Program-made: the position numbers and the translations under genes
Source of the DNA: Candidatus Halobeggiatoa sp. HSG11
Lineage (GTDB): Bacteria > Pseudomonadota > Gammaproteobacteria > Beggiatoales > Beggiatoaceae
Assembly: GCA_030378105.1 (NCBI GenBank)
Contig: JAUCGL010000012.1
Location: forward strand, 1 to 53,766
Reading direction: 5' to 3'
DNA: 53,766 bases
Shown: one piece after another, positions 52,851-53,766 of the stretch
How positions within the stretch are numbered: the stretch's first letter is position 1
How the letters are laid out: every line of letters starts with the position of its first letter
Notes under the pieces: generated by a model
Database searches by the model: none
What the model was told of the DNA's origin: nothing
The model's input: only the letters and a program-made list of their open reading frames with translations

Positions 52851-53766
52851 TTATAAAGAATTAATATATTTATGTTTATTAATTTGACCACCTGCATGTG
52901 CAATAAATCTTTTAGTATCTTTTCTGTATAAGTTTGCTTCAATATTATTTTTCAATATTTTATCAAGCTGTACTTTATCTTGTTTTTTGGGTATATCTAT
53001 AATTGCATCAATTGATTCAGTTATTAACTTAATATCTTTCTTGGCAAAACTAACTTTCACACCTTTTTTATATAGACCTAAACTTTGTTTGTTTCCAAGA
53101 TAAACTCTATTAATTTTTTTATTTTTTAAATTAACTATTAAATGTAATTGATTATGTTGTTTATCATATTTACTAAGAGTAAATACATTTTTTAGGCTAC
53201 GTTTAGCATACGAAATTAATACCATTTCAGAATTAAAAGTAACATCAAAAGTAAGATTGTTAAACTTTTCATTTAATAAAATTTTTATGTTATCTTCCTT
53301 AGAACTTATTGTTAAATAATTATCAATTAGACTAATATCAATACCACTTTTATAATCTTTTTTAGCTATTGAAGCAGTGTTAAGTGTCGTCAGTTTAACT
53401 CTGTTCTTTTTTAAGTAATCAATAACATTATCAGTAGGTATAAAATCTGTTAAGAATTTAGCATTCGTTTTAATTTCAGCACCACTAATAATCATTTTTG
53501 GCAAATCTATTTGATAAAGTGTATCAGTTGTTTTTTTAGGTAATATATCTTCACTTACATTAGTTATTAAATAAAGTTGTCTTTTAGATGTTTTGAGTTT
53601 ATTTATTATTGTTCCACTATTTCCCATCAAAGTATGATCAGGAAAAATAAAAATTGCTGTATTCTCAAAAAGATTTTCTTTTTTTAAATAAGTAATAAAA
53701 TTATTCAATAAATAATCAACTGCTGAAATTGAAAACTTTAAATTGTTTTTTCTTTTTGATACAAAT
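52851..53766 (-). CDS. Sulfatase/phosphoethanolamine-transferase-like protein, partial and truncated
   Basis: The reading frame is open to the window edge (FVSKRKNNLKFSISAVDYLL precedes the first ATG), so the N-terminus lies outside. The visible part begins with the end of an alkaline-phosphatase-fold domain (ENTAIFIFPDHTLMGNS, with the Asp-His metal pair), followed by a beta-rich linker of about 200 residues. It ends with FIAHAGGQINKHKYINSL, the start of a GDPD barrel, where a TAA stops it. The fused arrangement suggests an envelope lipid- or glycan-modifying enzyme with phosphodiesterase activity; the nonsense codon removes the second activity. Coding is AT-rich like its surroundings. Confidence 0.65.
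   Translation of the reverse strand, partial: FVSKRKNNLKFSISAVDYLLNNFITYLKKENLFENTAIFIFPDHTLMGNSGTIINKLKTSKRQLYLITNVSEDILPKKTTDTLYQIDLPKMIISGAEIKTNAKFLTDFIPTDNVIDYLKKNRVKLTTLNTASIAKKDYKSGIDISLIDNYLTISSKEDNIKILLNEKFNNLTFDVTFNSEMVLISYAKRSLKNVFTLSKYDKQHNQLHLIVNLKNKKINRVYLGNKQSLGLYKKGVKVSFAKKDIKLITESIDAIIDIPKKQDKVQLDKILKNNIEANLYRKDTKRFIAHAGGQINKHKYINSL

Overview
The window looks like a chromosome segment of an AT-rich gammaproteobacterium. Several gene sets point there: a bamC-type lipoprotein gene, a B-type aconitase, holB followed directly by pilZ as in Pseudomonas, rnf genes, and biosynthetic ilvA. A redox operon of Fe-S, NrfD, molybdopterin-fold and multihaem subunits, a TpsA-type filamentous secreted protein, and an unusually dense load of short dispersed repeats suggest a Thiotrichales or Beggiatoaceae-like sulfur bacterium. 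That placement is inference; no rRNA or tRNA gene is visible to test it.

Layout. 0.4-7.2 kb holds bamC, pdxB, acnB and lnt. 7.9-13.4 kb is a redox operon: a 16-cysteine Fe-S subunit, an NrfD/PsrC membrane anchor, a molybdopterin-fold subunit and a pentahaem cytochrome. A four-helix-bundle (S23/IVP) gene flanked by AT-rich repeats is wedged inside it. 14.2-18.8 kb carries glyA, ribD, ribE and a flippase. rnfD stands alone at 19-20 kb. 20.8-24.6 kb has ahcY and a permease-less PTS (EIIA-Man, HPr, EI). 24.8-26.1 kb is holB-pilZ, followed by a small cytochrome c and a coiled-coil protein on the other strand. 27.9-36.9 kb is an envelope region: a 1399-residue membrane protein with an internal duplication, a TpsA protein, a small cysteine-rich secreted peptide behind a near-consensus promoter, and a probable beta-barrel. 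37.3-42 kb holds ilvA, a long aminopeptidase P and a response regulator with an ATPase-like tail. 44.2-45.6 kb has rnfE-rnfA-nqrM. 46-50.6 kb encodes a 1527-residue modular secreted protein. The end carries a decayed leucine-rich-repeat gene, a metallophosphoesterase, and a sulfatase-like gene broken by a nonsense codon.

Repeats are the second theme. At least eight families recur, here named A-H plus an AT-rich family. A: 246-261 bp, TAGGACTTACGC ends, 5-bp target duplications, dRS3-like cores. B: 227 bp, 19-bp perfect terminal inverted repeats, a chain of four triloop hairpins. C: ATACCTTCG ends. D: a hairpin element that often begins at stop codons. E: TGTAGGGTG ends. F: a short CTCTCC-type repeat. 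G: a long inverted repeat. H: ATAGGTGTTCG ends, 10-bp flanking repeats. Several are nested (B in D, C in E), which gives relative insertion ages. The AT-rich family abuts start codons inside operons.

Functional links are mostly energy and envelope: the quinone-linked redox complex and the split Rnf complex handle electrons at the inner membrane; Lnt, BamC, the flippase, TpsA and the large secreted proteins build or decorate the envelope. The most unusual protein is the molybdopterin-fold subunit. It has Asp in place of the third cluster cysteine and no recognisable Mo ligand, suggesting an electron-transfer complex rather than a classical sulfur-compound reductase.
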